A stretch of DNA of 64,000 bases from Clostridiales bacterium Firm_07 (GCA_001604005.1 LVAM01000016.1:73379-137378), one strand, 5' to 3'; numbered from the stretch's first letter, positions 47,758 through 57,520 are shown. Numbers and translations: made by a program. Notes: a model not told the origin generated them from the sequence alone.

Positions 47758-49759
47758 ATATGTCGGCGTCTTTGATATACTGTTCGCCGTGTTCCGCGAT
47801 GAAGACTTTACGCTCGGCGAGGTTGTCGCCCATCAGCACGTCGAACATATATTCGGTGCGCTCCACGTCGGCGGGTTCCACCAAAACAAGTCGCCTTGTG
47901 GCGGGGTTCATCGTGGTTTGCCACATCATTTCGGGCTCGTTTTCGCCAAGACCCTTGGAGCGTTGCAGCGTGTATTTTCGCCCCTCGCTGTCCAACCGGC
48001 GCAGAATGTCGGCTTTTTCAAACTCGTTGTAGGCGAAAAGGATCTCGTCCTTTGTGGTGATCTCAAAAAGAGGAGACTCCGCGATAAAGACTTTTTTCTC
48101 GCGCAAAAGGGTGGGGAGCAAACGGTAAAAGAGCGTGAGGAGCAGGGTGCGGATCTGGAAGCCGTCCTCGTCGGCATCGGTGCAGATGATGATCTTCGAC
48201 CACCGGAGAGAAGCGAGATCGAAACGGCTGATATCGCCTTTGATCTTGCCGTCGATCTCCACGCCGCACCCGATCACGCGCAAAAGATCGGTGATGATGT
48301 CGTTTTTGAAAATGCGCTCGTAGGTCGCTTTGACGCAGTTGAGGGTTTTGCCGCGCACGGGAATGATCGCCTGAAACTCGGCGGCGCGCCCCATTTTACA
48401 GGAGGACAGCGCCGAATCGCCCTCCACGATGTAGAGCTCGCGCACGTCGGGATCTTTCGAGGCGCAGTTGACGAACTTCTCCACGCGGTTGGCGATGTCG
48501 ATGGTGCCGGTCAGTTTCTTTTTCAGGTTAAGGCGCGTGGTCTCCGCGTTCTCGCGGCTACGCTTGTTTACCAGCACTTGGTTGGCAAACAGTTCGGATT
48601 CCGTGGGGTGCTCCACGAAATAGATGGCGAGATTTTCGCGCAGAAACTTATTGAGCGCCTCAAAAATGAAAGAGTTGGTGATCGCCTTTTTGGTCTGGTT
48701 TTCGTACGACGTCTGCGTGGAAAAGCCGTTGATGACCAAAAAGAGGCAGTCCGCGATATCCTGAAAGGTGATCTTTGCTTCGTTTTTGTTGTATTTGTTG
48801 TTGGTTTTCAAATAGTTGTCCACCGCGAAAAGAAATGCCGAACGCACCGCTTTATCGGGGGAGCCGCCGTGTTCGAGAAAACTGGAATTGTGATAATATT
48901 CAAGTGCCGGGTTGACGTTGGTGACGCAGAAGGAGATCGAAGTTTTGTATTTGTAATCTTCCTTATCGTCGCGGTCGCGCCCCTCGGTTTCAAAGGACCA
49001 AAGCACGGGCTCGGTGCGGGCGGTATCTTTGGTGCGCTCGCGCAGATAATCCGAGATGCCGTTTTCATAACAGAAAGTTTCTTCGCTGAACTTTTTATCC
49101 TCCGTTTCAATGCGCAAAACGAAGGTGATGCCGGCGTTGACGACCGCCTGACGGTGGAGCACGTCGCGGAAAAACTCATACGGTATGCGGATATCGGTGA
49201 AAACCTCGATGTCGGGACGCCAGCGAATGACGGTGCCGGTGCGGCGCTCGCGCTTGTCAAGCGGGCGCACCGTCAGTTCGCCCGCCACTTCGCCCTTTTC
49301 AAAAAAAATGCTGCTGACGTTTTCGCCGTCGTAGGAATATACCTGCATATACTCGGAAGAATACTGCGTGGCACAGGCGCCCAGACCGTTGAGACCGAGG
49401 GAATACTCATAGGCGGAATTCTTTTTGTTATTTTCGTATTTGCCGCCCGCGTAAAGTTCGCAATAGACGAGGTCCCAGTTATAGCGTCCCTCTTTTTCGT
49501 TGTAGCCGAGCGGCACGCCGCGCCCGCGGTCGTCCACTTCGATCGAGTAATCGCGGAACGCCGTGACGGTGATGACTTTGCCGTGCCCCTCGCGCGCTTC
49601 GTCCACCGAGTTGGCAAGGATCTCAAAAAACGAGTGTTCGCAACCGTCAAGACCGTCCGAGCCGAAAATAACGCCGGGGCGTTTGCGGACGCGATCGGCA
49701 CCTTTCAGGGCGGTGATACTGTCGTTCCCGTAATTTTTCACGGTGGTTTTGGAAGCCAT
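47756..49759 (-). CDS. Divergent type IIA topoisomerase B-subunit-like protein (GyrB/ParE paralogue)
   Basis: GHKL ATPase 'RVRKRPGVIFGSDGLDGCEHSFFEILANSVDEAREGHG'; Toprim 'YIVEGDSALSSCKMGR', 'IICTDADEDGFQIRTLLLTLFYRLLP', 'YTLQRSKGLGENEPEMMWQTTMNPATRRLVLV'. Confidence 0.9.
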   Translation of the reverse strand: MASKTTVKNYGNDSITALKGADRVRKRPGVIFGSDGLDGCEHSFFEILANSVDEAREGHGKVITVTAFRDYSIEVDDRGRGVPLGYNEKEGRYNWDLVYCELYAGGKYENNKKNSAYEYSLGLNGLGACATQYSSEYMQVYSYDGENVSSIFFEKGEVAGELTVRPLDKRERRTGTVIRWRPDIEVFTDIRIPYEFFRDVLHRQAVVNAGITFVLRIETEDKKFSEETFCYENGISDYLRERTKDTARTEPVLWSFETEGRDRDDKEDYKYKTSISFCVTNVNPALEYYHNSSFLEHGGSPDKAVRSAFLFAVDNYLKTNNKYNKNEAKITFQDIADCLFLVINGFSTQTSYENQTKKAITNSFIFEALNKFLRENLAIYFVEHPTESELFANQVLVNKRSRENAETTRLNLKKKLTGTIDIANRVEKFVNCASKDPDVRELYIVEGDSALSSCKMGRAAEFQAIIPVRGKTLNCVKATYERIFKNDIITDLLRVIGCGVEIDGKIKGDISRFDLASLRWSKIIICTDADEDGFQIRTLLLTLFYRLLPTLLREKKVFIAESPLFEITTKDEILFAYNEFEKADILRRLDSEGRKYTLQRSKGLGENEPEMMWQTTMNPATRRLVLVEPADVERTEYMFDVLMGDNLAERKVFIAEHGEQYIKDADI

Positions 49760-49968
49760 TGGGAATACCTCACTTTAACGGTTTTCGGTTATTTTGTGGT
49801 AATGATCCCTTATATTATACCATATCTTGTGGTTTTTGTAAAGCGCCGCGCCGTCTCTTTTGCCGAAAAAAGCAAAAAAATCTTTGCTTCCCCTTGCACA
49901 AAGCGAGAGAAAAAGGTATAATATACTATGGAAAACCCGATTTTGCCTTTTCCATCGAGGTGCGCGAA

Positions 49969-51321
49969 ATGTGTGATTTTCCGAGTTCTTTTGCGGGTGT
50001 GCCGGTCGCCGTACTGGGGTACGGGCGCTCGGGGCGCGCCGCAACGGATTTTTTATTGTCGCGCGGCGCGCGCGTGAGCGTGTATACCGAGCGCGTGGAC
50101 GCAAAGACGGCAAAAGATCTTGCCGCGCGCGGCGCCATATTGCGGGAAGGCGCGTTCCCCGCGCGCTTTGACGAGCGTGTTTTGGTGCGCTCTCCCGTCG
50201 TTCGCCCCGATCTGCCGCCGATCCTTGCCGCGCTCTCGTCGGGCGCTGTCTTAACCGACGAAGTGGGGCTTTTCTGCCGTTTTTCGCCCGCGCACCTTGT
50301 TTGCGTGACGGGGAGCGACGGAAAGACCACCACCACGGCGCTTGTCGGCGCTATCTTGTCGGCGGCGGGCGCGCGCGTTTTTGTGGGGGGAAACAACGGT
50401 TCTCCCTTGCTTGCCCGCGTGGAGGAAATGCGCGAAGGAGACGTTGCCGCCGCGGAACTTTCCAGTTTTCAACTGATGACCAACGCGCCGCGCTCAAAGG
50501 CGGCGATCCTCACCAACCTGACGCCTAATCACCTTGATTGGCACGCCGATTTTGCCGAGTATTCCGCCGCCAAAATGCGGATCTTCACGCACACCGCGCG
50601 CGCGGTAATCCATGCCGATTTGTTCTCGCTCTCGGCGGCGATCCCGCCGGAGACGCCCAAGTTTTTCTTTTCTTTCGAGGAAAGAAATCTTCCGCTCGGC
50701 GCCCGCGACGCACTGCTTTTCGTGCGGGGCGAGAACGCGGTCGTGCGGCAGGGCGGGAGGGAGAGCGAATTTTCGGTTTTCGGAAGTTTTGCGCTGAAAG
50801 GCAAGCATTACGCCGAAGATCTGTTGGCGGCGATCGGCGCCCTTTACGGAAGCGTGCCGCCGGAAGCGATTCTCCGCGGCGCGGCGGATTTTCGCGGCGT
50901 GCGGCACAGAATGGAATACGTGGGCACCGTGCGCGGCGTTGCGTTTTACGACAGCTCGATCGACACTTCCCCCACGCGCACCGCGGCGGCGCTTGCCGCC
51001 CTCCCGTTTCGTCCCGTCGTCATCGCGGGCGGGCGGGGAAAAGGGCTGTCGCTCCTGCCGCTCGGCGATACGCTTGCGTCGCACGCAAAAGCCGTCTTTC
51101 TTTACGGCGACACGCGCGAGGAGATCTTCGCGGCGATCGGCGGGAGAGTGCCCGCCGTGTGCTTTGAAAAATTTGCCGACGCTTTTGCCGGCGCCGCGGG
51201 CGCTGCAAAGAAAGGCGACGCCGTGGTGCTCTCGCCCGGTTGTACGGCTTTCGGAGAATTTCGGGATTTTGAAGAACGCGGCGAAGTTTTTTGCCGCCTT
51301 GTAGGAGAGCTTTCCCGATAA
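49969..51321 (+). CDS. murD: UDP-N-acetylmuramoylalanine--D-glutamate ligase
   Basis: 'VAVLGYGRSGRAATDFLLSRGARVSVYT', 'CVTGSDGKTTTTALVGAIL', 'LTNLTPNHLDWH', 'FYDSSIDTSPTRTAAALAALP'. Confidence 0.93.
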   Translation: MCDFPSSFAGVPVAVLGYGRSGRAATDFLLSRGARVSVYTERVDAKTAKDLAARGAILREGAFPARFDERVLVRSPVVRPDLPPILAALSSGAVLTDEVGLFCRFSPAHLVCVTGSDGKTTTTALVGAILSAAGARVFVGGNNGSPLLARVEEMREGDVAAAELSSFQLMTNAPRSKAAILTNLTPNHLDWHADFAEYSAAKMRIFTHTARAVIHADLFSLSAAIPPETPKFFFSFEERNLPLGARDALLFVRGENAVVRQGGRESEFSVFGSFALKGKHYAEDLLAAIGALYGSVPPEAILRGAADFRGVRHRMEYVGTVRGVAFYDSSIDTSPTRTAAALAALPFRPVVIAGGRGKGLSLLPLGDTLASHAKAVFLYGDTREEIFAAIGGRVPAVCFEKFADAFAGAAGAAKKGDAVVLSPGCTAFGEFRDFEERGEVFCRLVGELSR

Positions 51322-51335
51322 AAGAAAGGAACGAT

Positions 51336-52382
51336 ATGTTGGATCTTGCCAAAATCATCCCCGCCGTGGCGGGCGAGATGAGCATTACGGGATTTGAAGA
51401 CCGCGCCGCCTCCGCGCTTTCGGCGTTCGCGAAGGATTTTGACGACGTACGCACCGACGCGGTGGGAAACGTGATCCTTTGCCGCCGCGCGGCAAAGGCG
51501 GGCGCGCCCCGCTTTCTTGTGGACACGCACTTTGACGAGATCGGAATGCTCGTCAGCGAGATCGCGGAAAACGGTTTTCTGCGTATCGCTCCCGTGGGCG
51601 GGCTTGACACGCGCACGCTCCCCTCGGCACAGGTGAAGGTGTACGGCAAGCGCGAGATCGTCGGTGTCATCACGTCCACACCCCCGCACCTGCGGCGTGC
51701 GGACGACGCCAAAATACGCCCCAAAACAGAAGATCTTTTCGTGGATACGGGGCTGTCTGACGAAGAAATAAAAGCCAACGTGCGCGTGGGTACGCCCGTG
51801 GGGTTTTATCCGCGCTACAAAATGCTCGGCAACCGTCTTGTCGGCAAAGGGCTTGACAATAAAGCCCCCGCCGCCGTGGCGCTTGCCGCGCTTGCCGCCG
51901 TGCCGAGGGAAGAACTTGCGTTTGACGTTTTTTTGCTCCTTTCGGTACACGAGGAGACGGACGACGCGGGCGGCGTGGCTGTCGGCGGGTTTGAAACCGA
52001 ACCGGATATGGCGTTCGTACTGGACGTCAATATCGGCACGGCGCCCGGAACGAAAAAAAGTGAGAGCGTGGAACTGGGCAAAGGGATTTCGCTTTGCCGC
52101 AGCGCCGTGACCGACCGCACGCTTACCGCTATGACCGAGGCAATGTGCGACCGAGAGGGGATCGCGTGGCAGCGGTGTGTGGAGGCGGCAAGCACGGGGA
52201 CGAACACCGGCGCGCTCCACCTGGTGCGTTCCGGCATTCCCGTGGTAGACGTCGGCTTGCCGCTTCGCGCAATGCACACCTACGTGGAAATGATCGATAC
52301 AGACGACGCGGAGAGCCTTGCCAAACTGCTCCGCGCGGCGGTGTGTGACAAGAACCTTGCAAGGGAGTGTGTGCGAAAATGA
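51336..52382 (+). CDS. M42-family metallopeptidase (paralogue 1)
   Basis: 'FLVDTHFDEIGMLVSEIAENGFLRIAPVGGLDTR', 'GLDNKAPAAVAL', 'SVHEETDDAG', 'RAMHTYVEM'. Confidence 0.88.
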   Translation: MLDLAKIIPAVAGEMSITGFEDRAASALSAFAKDFDDVRTDAVGNVILCRRAAKAGAPRFLVDTHFDEIGMLVSEIAENGFLRIAPVGGLDTRTLPSAQVKVYGKREIVGVITSTPPHLRRADDAKIRPKTEDLFVDTGLSDEEIKANVRVGTPVGFYPRYKMLGNRLVGKGLDNKAPAAVALAALAAVPREELAFDVFLLLSVHEETDDAGGVAVGGFETEPDMAFVLDVNIGTAPGTKKSESVELGKGISLCRSAVTDRTLTAMTEAMCDREGIAWQRCVEAASTGTNTGALHLVRSGIPVVDVGLPLRAMHTYVEMIDTDDAESLAKLLRAAVCDKNLARECVRK

Positions 52383-53437
52383 AAGCGGGCGTTGAACTGA
52401 TCGAGAAATTGGCGACGGCTTTTGGACCTACCGCCTTTGAGGGCGACGTGGCGCGCGCCGTAAAAGAGGAGATCGCGGGGCTGCCCGTCGACGTGGAAGA
52501 GGACAGAATGGGCAATCTCATCTGTCACTTGAAGGGGCAAGAGGGCGCGCCGCGCGTGCTCCTTTCGGCGCACACCGACGAAGTGGGCTTTATCATCACG
52601 GAGATCGAAGAAGACGGATATTTGCGTTTCAAAACCTTGGGCGGCATCGACGAGAGCGTTCTGTGCGGGCGCTTTGTGACGCTTGGCAACGAGGAACGCC
52701 GCGTGGACGGCGTGATCGCCGCCAGAGGCATTCACGTCGAGAGCGCGGAAGAGCGCAAGAAAGCGGTCAAAAAGGAAGACCTGTATATTGACATCGGTAC
52801 GAAAACGCGGGAAGAGAGCGAGGCGCTCATCTCCCGCGGCGATTTCGGCACTTTCGACACGCCGTTTGTCCGGTTCGGCACGGGGGAGCGCCTTGTCTCC
52901 TGCAAGGCGCTTGACGACCGCGCGGGGTGTGCGTTGCTTGTGGAGATCTTGCGCGCCGCGGCAGAGAAAAGACCGCCGCTTGATCTTTATTTTGCTTTTA
53001 CCGTGCGCGAGGAGATCGGACGCTCCGGCGCGCGCGTCGCGGCGCAAAAAATCAAGCCGCGTTTTGCCCTTGTGCTGGAAAGCACGGCGATCGCGGATCT
53101 GCCCGACGTGCCGCGGCACAGCCGCGTGGCGAGCGTGGGAAAGGGCGGTGTGATCTCACTGCTTGACCGCGCGACGATCTATGACCGCGAACTGGTGGAT
53201 TTTGCGCTTGAAACCGCCGAAAAGCACGGGATACCGGTGCAGATCAAGCAATACGTTTCGGGCGGAAACGACGCGGGCAATATACAGCGGACAGGCGGGG
53301 GCGTGCGGTGTTTCGCGCTGTCCCTTCCCACGCGCTATCTGCACGCGCCCGCCGGCGTCGCTTCGCTGGACGATTACGCGGCGATGCGCGATCTTGTTTT
53401 TGCAATGCTGACAGAATGGAGAAAAGATTTGATATGA
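52379..53437 (+). CDS. M42-family metallopeptidase (paralogue 2)
   Basis: 'LLSAHTDEVGFIITEIEEDGYLRFKTLGGIDE', 'ALDDRAGCALLVE', 'TVREEIGRSGAR', 'PTRYLHAPAGVASLDD'. Confidence 0.93.
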   Translation: MKAGVELIEKLATAFGPTAFEGDVARAVKEEIAGLPVDVEEDRMGNLICHLKGQEGAPRVLLSAHTDEVGFIITEIEEDGYLRFKTLGGIDESVLCGRFVTLGNEERRVDGVIAARGIHVESAEERKKAVKKEDLYIDIGTKTREESEALISRGDFGTFDTPFVRFGTGERLVSCKALDDRAGCALLVEILRAAAEKRPPLDLYFAFTVREEIGRSGARVAAQKIKPRFALVLESTAIADLPDVPRHSRVASVGKGGVISLLDRATIYDRELVDFALETAEKHGIPVQIKQYVSGGNDAGNIQRTGGGVRCFALSLPTRYLHAPAGVASLDDYAAMRDLVFAMLTEWRKDLI

Positions 53438-54438
53438 TGTGGAAAACGCTGAAAGCTCTGTTGCCCGCCGTCCCGTCTGTTTCGGGCAGGGAGCAAAACA
53501 TCGCCGCCCTATTGCGGGAAATGATGACGCCGCTCTCGGACAATGTGACGAGTGACGCGCTGGGCAATCTCATCTGCTATAAAAAAGGCACGAAAAAGGA
53601 CGCGCCCCGCGTGATGCTGGCGGCGCACATGGACGAGATCGGTTTCATCGTCACCTTTATCGAAGAAAACGGCTTTTTGCGCGTGGCGCCGATGGGCGGC
53701 GTGGCGCTCCCTGCCGCGGCTTTCTCGGAGGTGGTCTTTGAGAACGGCACGCGCGGCGTTTTTGTGCCCGAGGAGGGGGACAAACCCGAAGACAAGCCGC
53801 GTTTTGAAAAGTGCTATATCGACGTTGGTGCGGCATCGGGCAAAGAAGCGGCGCGGCGGGTACGCGTGGGCGATACCTGCGCCGTTTTACCGCGTCTCAC
53901 GCGCCTTTCCGCGCACCGTGTGGCGGGCAGACCGCTTGACGACCGCGCGGGGTGCGCTTGCCTTGTCGAGATCGCACGGGCGCTGACTGCCCCCCAAAAC
54001 GATATGTATTACGTCTTTTCGGCGCAAGAGGAAGTCGGCGCGCGCGGCGCGCGCCCCGCGGCGTTCGCGGTGGAGCCCGACGTGGCGCTCGTTTTCGACG
54101 TGACCGCGACCGGCGACACGCCGGGCGCCGTGCCGATGGCGGTCAAACTCGGCGGCGGCGTCGCCGTCAAGATCAAAGACCGCTCGGTAATCTGTCATCA
54201 GGGCTTGGTGGAGGAACTGCTCACCAAAGCACAAGAATGTGCTATTCCCGTACAAAGTGAGATCCTGCGCGCGGGCGGCACCGACGCCGCCTCGGTGCAG
54301 ATGACGGGGCGCGGCGCGCGCGTGGGCGCGCTCTCGATCCCCACGAGATATATCCACACGGGCGTTGAAACGCTTGACCTGCGCGATATGCGCGCGGCAG
54401 TTGATCTTGCGCTTGCTTATCTCGGAGGCAAACAATGA
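53434..54438 (+). CDS. M42-family metallopeptidase (paralogue 3)
   Basis: 'MLAAHMDEIGFIVTFIEENGFLRVAPMGGV', 'PLDDRAGCACLVEI', 'SAQEEVGARGAR', 'PTRYIHTGVETLD'. Confidence 0.93.
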   Translation: MMWKTLKALLPAVPSVSGREQNIAALLREMMTPLSDNVTSDALGNLICYKKGTKKDAPRVMLAAHMDEIGFIVTFIEENGFLRVAPMGGVALPAAAFSEVVFENGTRGVFVPEEGDKPEDKPRFEKCYIDVGAASGKEAARRVRVGDTCAVLPRLTRLSAHRVAGRPLDDRAGCACLVEIARALTAPQNDMYYVFSAQEEVGARGARPAAFAVEPDVALVFDVTATGDTPGAVPMAVKLGGGVAVKIKDRSVICHQGLVEELLTKAQECAIPVQSEILRAGGTDAASVQMTGRGARVGALSIPTRYIHTGVETLDLRDMRAAVDLALAYLGGKQ

Positions 54439-55715
54439 TTTTTTCGGAAGAGCTTTTAAAACTTGCGGCGGCGGCGGACAGGGATCTGCGTCCCACGTTT
54501 GAGAAAATCGAGGCGACCGTGCGCGAAAACACGGCGCGCGTGATGGAATCTTTCGCCGCGCACCGCGTGGACGCCGCCTGCTTTGCGCCGAGCACGGGAT
54601 ACGGCTATGACGACCGCGGCAGAGAAGTGCTGGACGGCGTTTTTGCCGATCTGATGGGCGCCGAAGCGGCGTTCGCAAGGCACAATATCGTCAACGGCAC
54701 GCACGCGCTGACCATCGGACTTTTCGGTCTTTTGCGACCGGGCGACATTTTGCTTTCGGTCACGGGAAAGCCCTACGACACGCTCGAAGAGACCATCGGT
54801 ATCGGCGGTAACGGCGCGGGCAAAGGCTCGCTTGCCGATTTCGGCGTTCTCTATCGCCAAATCGAAATGAAAGACGGCAAAACGCCGGACGGCGCGGCGA
54901 TCGCGGCGTTTCTCTCCTCTCCCGAAGGAGAACGGGTGCGCGTCTGTTTCCTGCAACGCTCCAAAGGGTATCTTGCCCGCCGCACGCTTTCGGTGCGCGA
55001 GATCGGGGAAACTGTTTCGCTGATCAAATCCGTTCGCCCCGACGTTTTCGTGGTGGTGGACAACTGTTACGGCGAGTTTTGCGAAACCGCCGAGCCGCCC
55101 GCGGTGGGCGCCGATCTCGCCATCGGATCGCTGATCAAAAATCCCGGCGGCGGCATTGCCGAGAGCGGCGGGTATCTCGCCGGCACGAAGCGCGCGGTGG
55201 AACTTGCCTCGTACCGTCTGACCACACCGGGTCTGGGGCTTGAAGTGGGCGCGACGCTGGGGCAGAACAAGGAGATGTTCCGCGGCGTGTTTTACGCGCC
55301 GCACACGGTGGGCGAGGCGCTGAAAACCGCGCATTTCGCGGCATACGTATTCGCCTCCCTCGGATACGCGGTCGAGCCGGCGGCGTTCGAGACGCGCTCG
55401 GATATCATTCAAACCGTAACGATGGGCAGCCCCGAAGGGCTTTGCGCTTTTTGCCGCGGCATACAAAAAGGCTCGCCGGTGGACGCTTACGTCACGCCCG
55501 AACCCTGGGATATGCCGGGGTATCGTGATCCCGTCATTATGGCGGCGGGCACCTTCGTGCAGGGCGCGTCGATCGAGCTTTCCGCCGACGGACCGCTCCG
55601 CGCGCCGTATACGGCGTTTTTCCAGGGCGGCATTACCTTTGAAAGCGGCAGGATCGGCATTCTCTGTGCCGCCGAGGAAGTTTTGAAGAGTTGCGGCAAA
55701 AAGACCGCAAAGTAA
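54435..55715 (+). CDS. Methionine gamma-lyase family (PF06838, 'aluminium resistance') PLP protein
   Basis: 'STGYGYDDRGREVLDGVFADLMGAEAAFARHNIVNGTHAL', 'VVVDNCYGEFCETAEP', 'GSLIKNPGGGIAESGGYLAGT'. Confidence 0.92.
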   Translation: MIFSEELLKLAAAADRDLRPTFEKIEATVRENTARVMESFAAHRVDAACFAPSTGYGYDDRGREVLDGVFADLMGAEAAFARHNIVNGTHALTIGLFGLLRPGDILLSVTGKPYDTLEETIGIGGNGAGKGSLADFGVLYRQIEMKDGKTPDGAAIAAFLSSPEGERVRVCFLQRSKGYLARRTLSVREIGETVSLIKSVRPDVFVVVDNCYGEFCETAEPPAVGADLAIGSLIKNPGGGIAESGGYLAGTKRAVELASYRLTTPGLGLEVGATLGQNKEMFRGVFYAPHTVGEALKTAHFAAYVFASLGYAVEPAAFETRSDIIQTVTMGSPEGLCAFCRGIQKGSPVDAYVTPEPWDMPGYRDPVIMAAGTFVQGASIELSADGPLRAPYTAFFQGGITFESGRIGILCAAEEVLKSCGKKTAK

Positions 55716-55727
55716 AGGAGAAAAAGA

Positions 55728-56252
55728 ATGAAACGCTTTTTACTGGTTTTGCTGATCGTCGCCACGCTGTTTTGCGCCGTTTCGTGTAAGAAAAACAACA
55801 CGCCCGAGGGAATGCAGAACGCGGCGACCGAAGACGCCGCCTTTGATCTTTTCGTCCCCGCCGCGTGGTTGCCGCTGACGGGCAGCGGCGTGTCCGGCGC
55901 GCGCTATTCCGATACCGACGCTTCCAACGTTACGGCGCTTACTTATTTGCCCGATCGCGCGATGAACGCCGAGACTTATTGGAACGAGGTGGCGCTCCCG
56001 CAATACGGAAACGGCACGCTTGGCGATTTTACCGTGCTTGCCGAGCAATGCGGCGACGCGGTGCTGGGCGGCAAGGACGCGAAAAAATACGTCTTTACCT
56101 ACGTTTTCGGCGACGTCTCCTATGAGGTGATGCAGTATATCACGCTGAAAGACGACGTCGTATATATTCTGACGTATACCGCGCTCGGCACGAATTTCGC
56201 GGCGCATCTCGACGACGTGGAGCGCATCCGCGCGGAGTTTGTGTTCCGTTGA
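55728..56252 (+). CDS. Putative lipoprotein, hypothetical
   Basis: 'MKRFLLVLLIVATLFCAVSCKKNN' lipobox; no family recognised. Confidence 0.7.
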   Translation: MKRFLLVLLIVATLFCAVSCKKNNTPEGMQNAATEDAAFDLFVPAAWLPLTGSGVSGARYSDTDASNVTALTYLPDRAMNAETYWNEVALPQYGNGTLGDFTVLAEQCGDAVLGGKDAKKYVFTYVFGDVSYEVMQYITLKDDVVYILTYTALGTNFAAHLDDVERIRAEFVFR

Positions 56253-56263
56253 CAGGCAAAAAA

Positions 56264-57421
56264 ATGAACGAGATCTATTTTGATAACAGTGCCACCACGG
56301 CGCTTTCTCCCGCCGCGCGCGAGGCGATGCGAGACGCCGCCGATCTTTTCGGCAATCCTTCCTCGCTCCATTTTGCGGGGCTCCGCTCCGCCGCGCTTCT
56401 TAAAAAGGCGCGGGAGGACGTGGCGGCATCTCTCGGCGTACCGGAGGGCGGGGAACTGATCTTTACCGCCTCGGGTACCGAGGCAAACGCCCTGGCGATC
56501 TTTGGTACGGCGTATGCCAAAAGCCGCCGCAGTTCCGATGTGATCCTCACCACCGATTCCGAGCATCCGTCGGTCGCGCGCAACCTCGATCGGCTTGAAA
56601 AAGACGGTTTTCGCGTGGTGCGCGTGCCGACACGGGGCGGGACGCTCGATATGGATACCGTGCGCAAGTATTTGAACGAACGCCTTTTCGGCGTGTATAT
56701 GATGGCGGTAAACAACGAGACCGGCGCGATCTATCCTTTGCGCGAAGTCTTCGCGGCGGCGCACGCCGCCGCCCCCTTATGCGTCTGCCACGCGGACGGC
56801 GTGCAGGCGTTTCTCAAAATCGGGGAAACGCCTGCTTCGCTCGGCGCGGATTTGATGTCGGTCAGCGCGCATAAAATACACGGCCCGAAAGGCGTGGGCG
56901 CGCTTTTCATTGCCCCGCGCCTTGTGCGCGCCAAGAGTATCGTGCCGTTTTACGACGGCGGCGGGCAGGAAAAGGGATTCCGCTCCGGCACCGAAAACGT
57001 GATCGGCATCGCGGGATTTGCCGCCGCCGCGCGCGAGGGCAACGCGCGCTTTGAAGCGTCAAAGGCGCACCTTGAAGCGCTCTCCGCGCGCCTGATCGCC
57101 GAACTTACGGCGCGGGGACTTCGCGTCAATCTGCCGCCGCGCCGCGCGCCGCATATCGTCAATTTCACCCTGCCCCGCATTAAAAGCCAAACGATGCTCA
57201 ATTTTCTGTCCGCGCGTGGTATCGCCGTTTCCAGCGGCTCGGCGTGTTCCTCGCACAAGAGCGCGCCCAGCGCGGCGCTTCTTGCTTTCGGACTTTCCGA
57301 GAGCGAGGCGGACACGTCGCTGCGCGTCAGTTTTTGCGCCGAAAACACCGACGACGAGGTGACGGCGTTCCTTGACGCCCTTGACGCGGGACTTTCTACC
57401 CTTATTCGTATCAAAAGATAA
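56264..57421 (+). CDS. Cysteine desulfurase (NifS/IscS-like aminotransferase class V)
   Basis: 'IYFDNSATTALSPAAREAM', 'FTASGTEANALAIFG', 'VSAHKIHGPKGVGALFI', 'SSGSACSSHK'. Confidence 0.93.
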   Translation: MNEIYFDNSATTALSPAAREAMRDAADLFGNPSSLHFAGLRSAALLKKAREDVAASLGVPEGGELIFTASGTEANALAIFGTAYAKSRRSSDVILTTDSEHPSVARNLDRLEKDGFRVVRVPTRGGTLDMDTVRKYLNERLFGVYMMAVNNETGAIYPLREVFAAAHAAAPLCVCHADGVQAFLKIGETPASLGADLMSVSAHKIHGPKGVGALFIAPRLVRAKSIVPFYDGGGQEKGFRSGTENVIGIAGFAAAAREGNARFEASKAHLEALSARLIAELTARGLRVNLPPRRAPHIVNFTLPRIKSQTMLNFLSARGIAVSSGSACSSHKSAPSAALLAFGLSESEADTSLRVSFCAENTDDEVTAFLDALDAGLSTLIRIKR

Positions 57422-57424
57422 AAC

Positions 57425-57449
57425 GAGCCGCCCCGCGGGGTGGCTCTTG
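57425..57449 (+). terminator. Rho-independent terminator after cysteine desulfurase gene
   Basis: gagccgccccgcggggtggctc. Confidence 0.6.
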
Positions 57450-57478
57450 TCATATCCGCCCGCAACTGCTCATAGAAT
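57449..57478 (+). promoter_or_regulatory. Candidate sigma-E-type sporulation promoter of spoIVA
   Basis: -35 GTCATATC (57449-57456), 14-bp spacer, -10 CATAGAAT (57471-57478); close to the B. subtilis sigma-E consensus GTCATATT-N14-CATACAAT. Confidence 0.65.
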
Positions 57479-57520
57479 GTAGCGATACTCGGCAAACCGA
57501 GGGAAAGCGGAGGAAACACT

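Noticed and set aside
47789-49921. 710-aa ORF on the + strand
   Set aside because: Antisense shadow of the GyrB/ParE-like gene created by GC-biased third positions.
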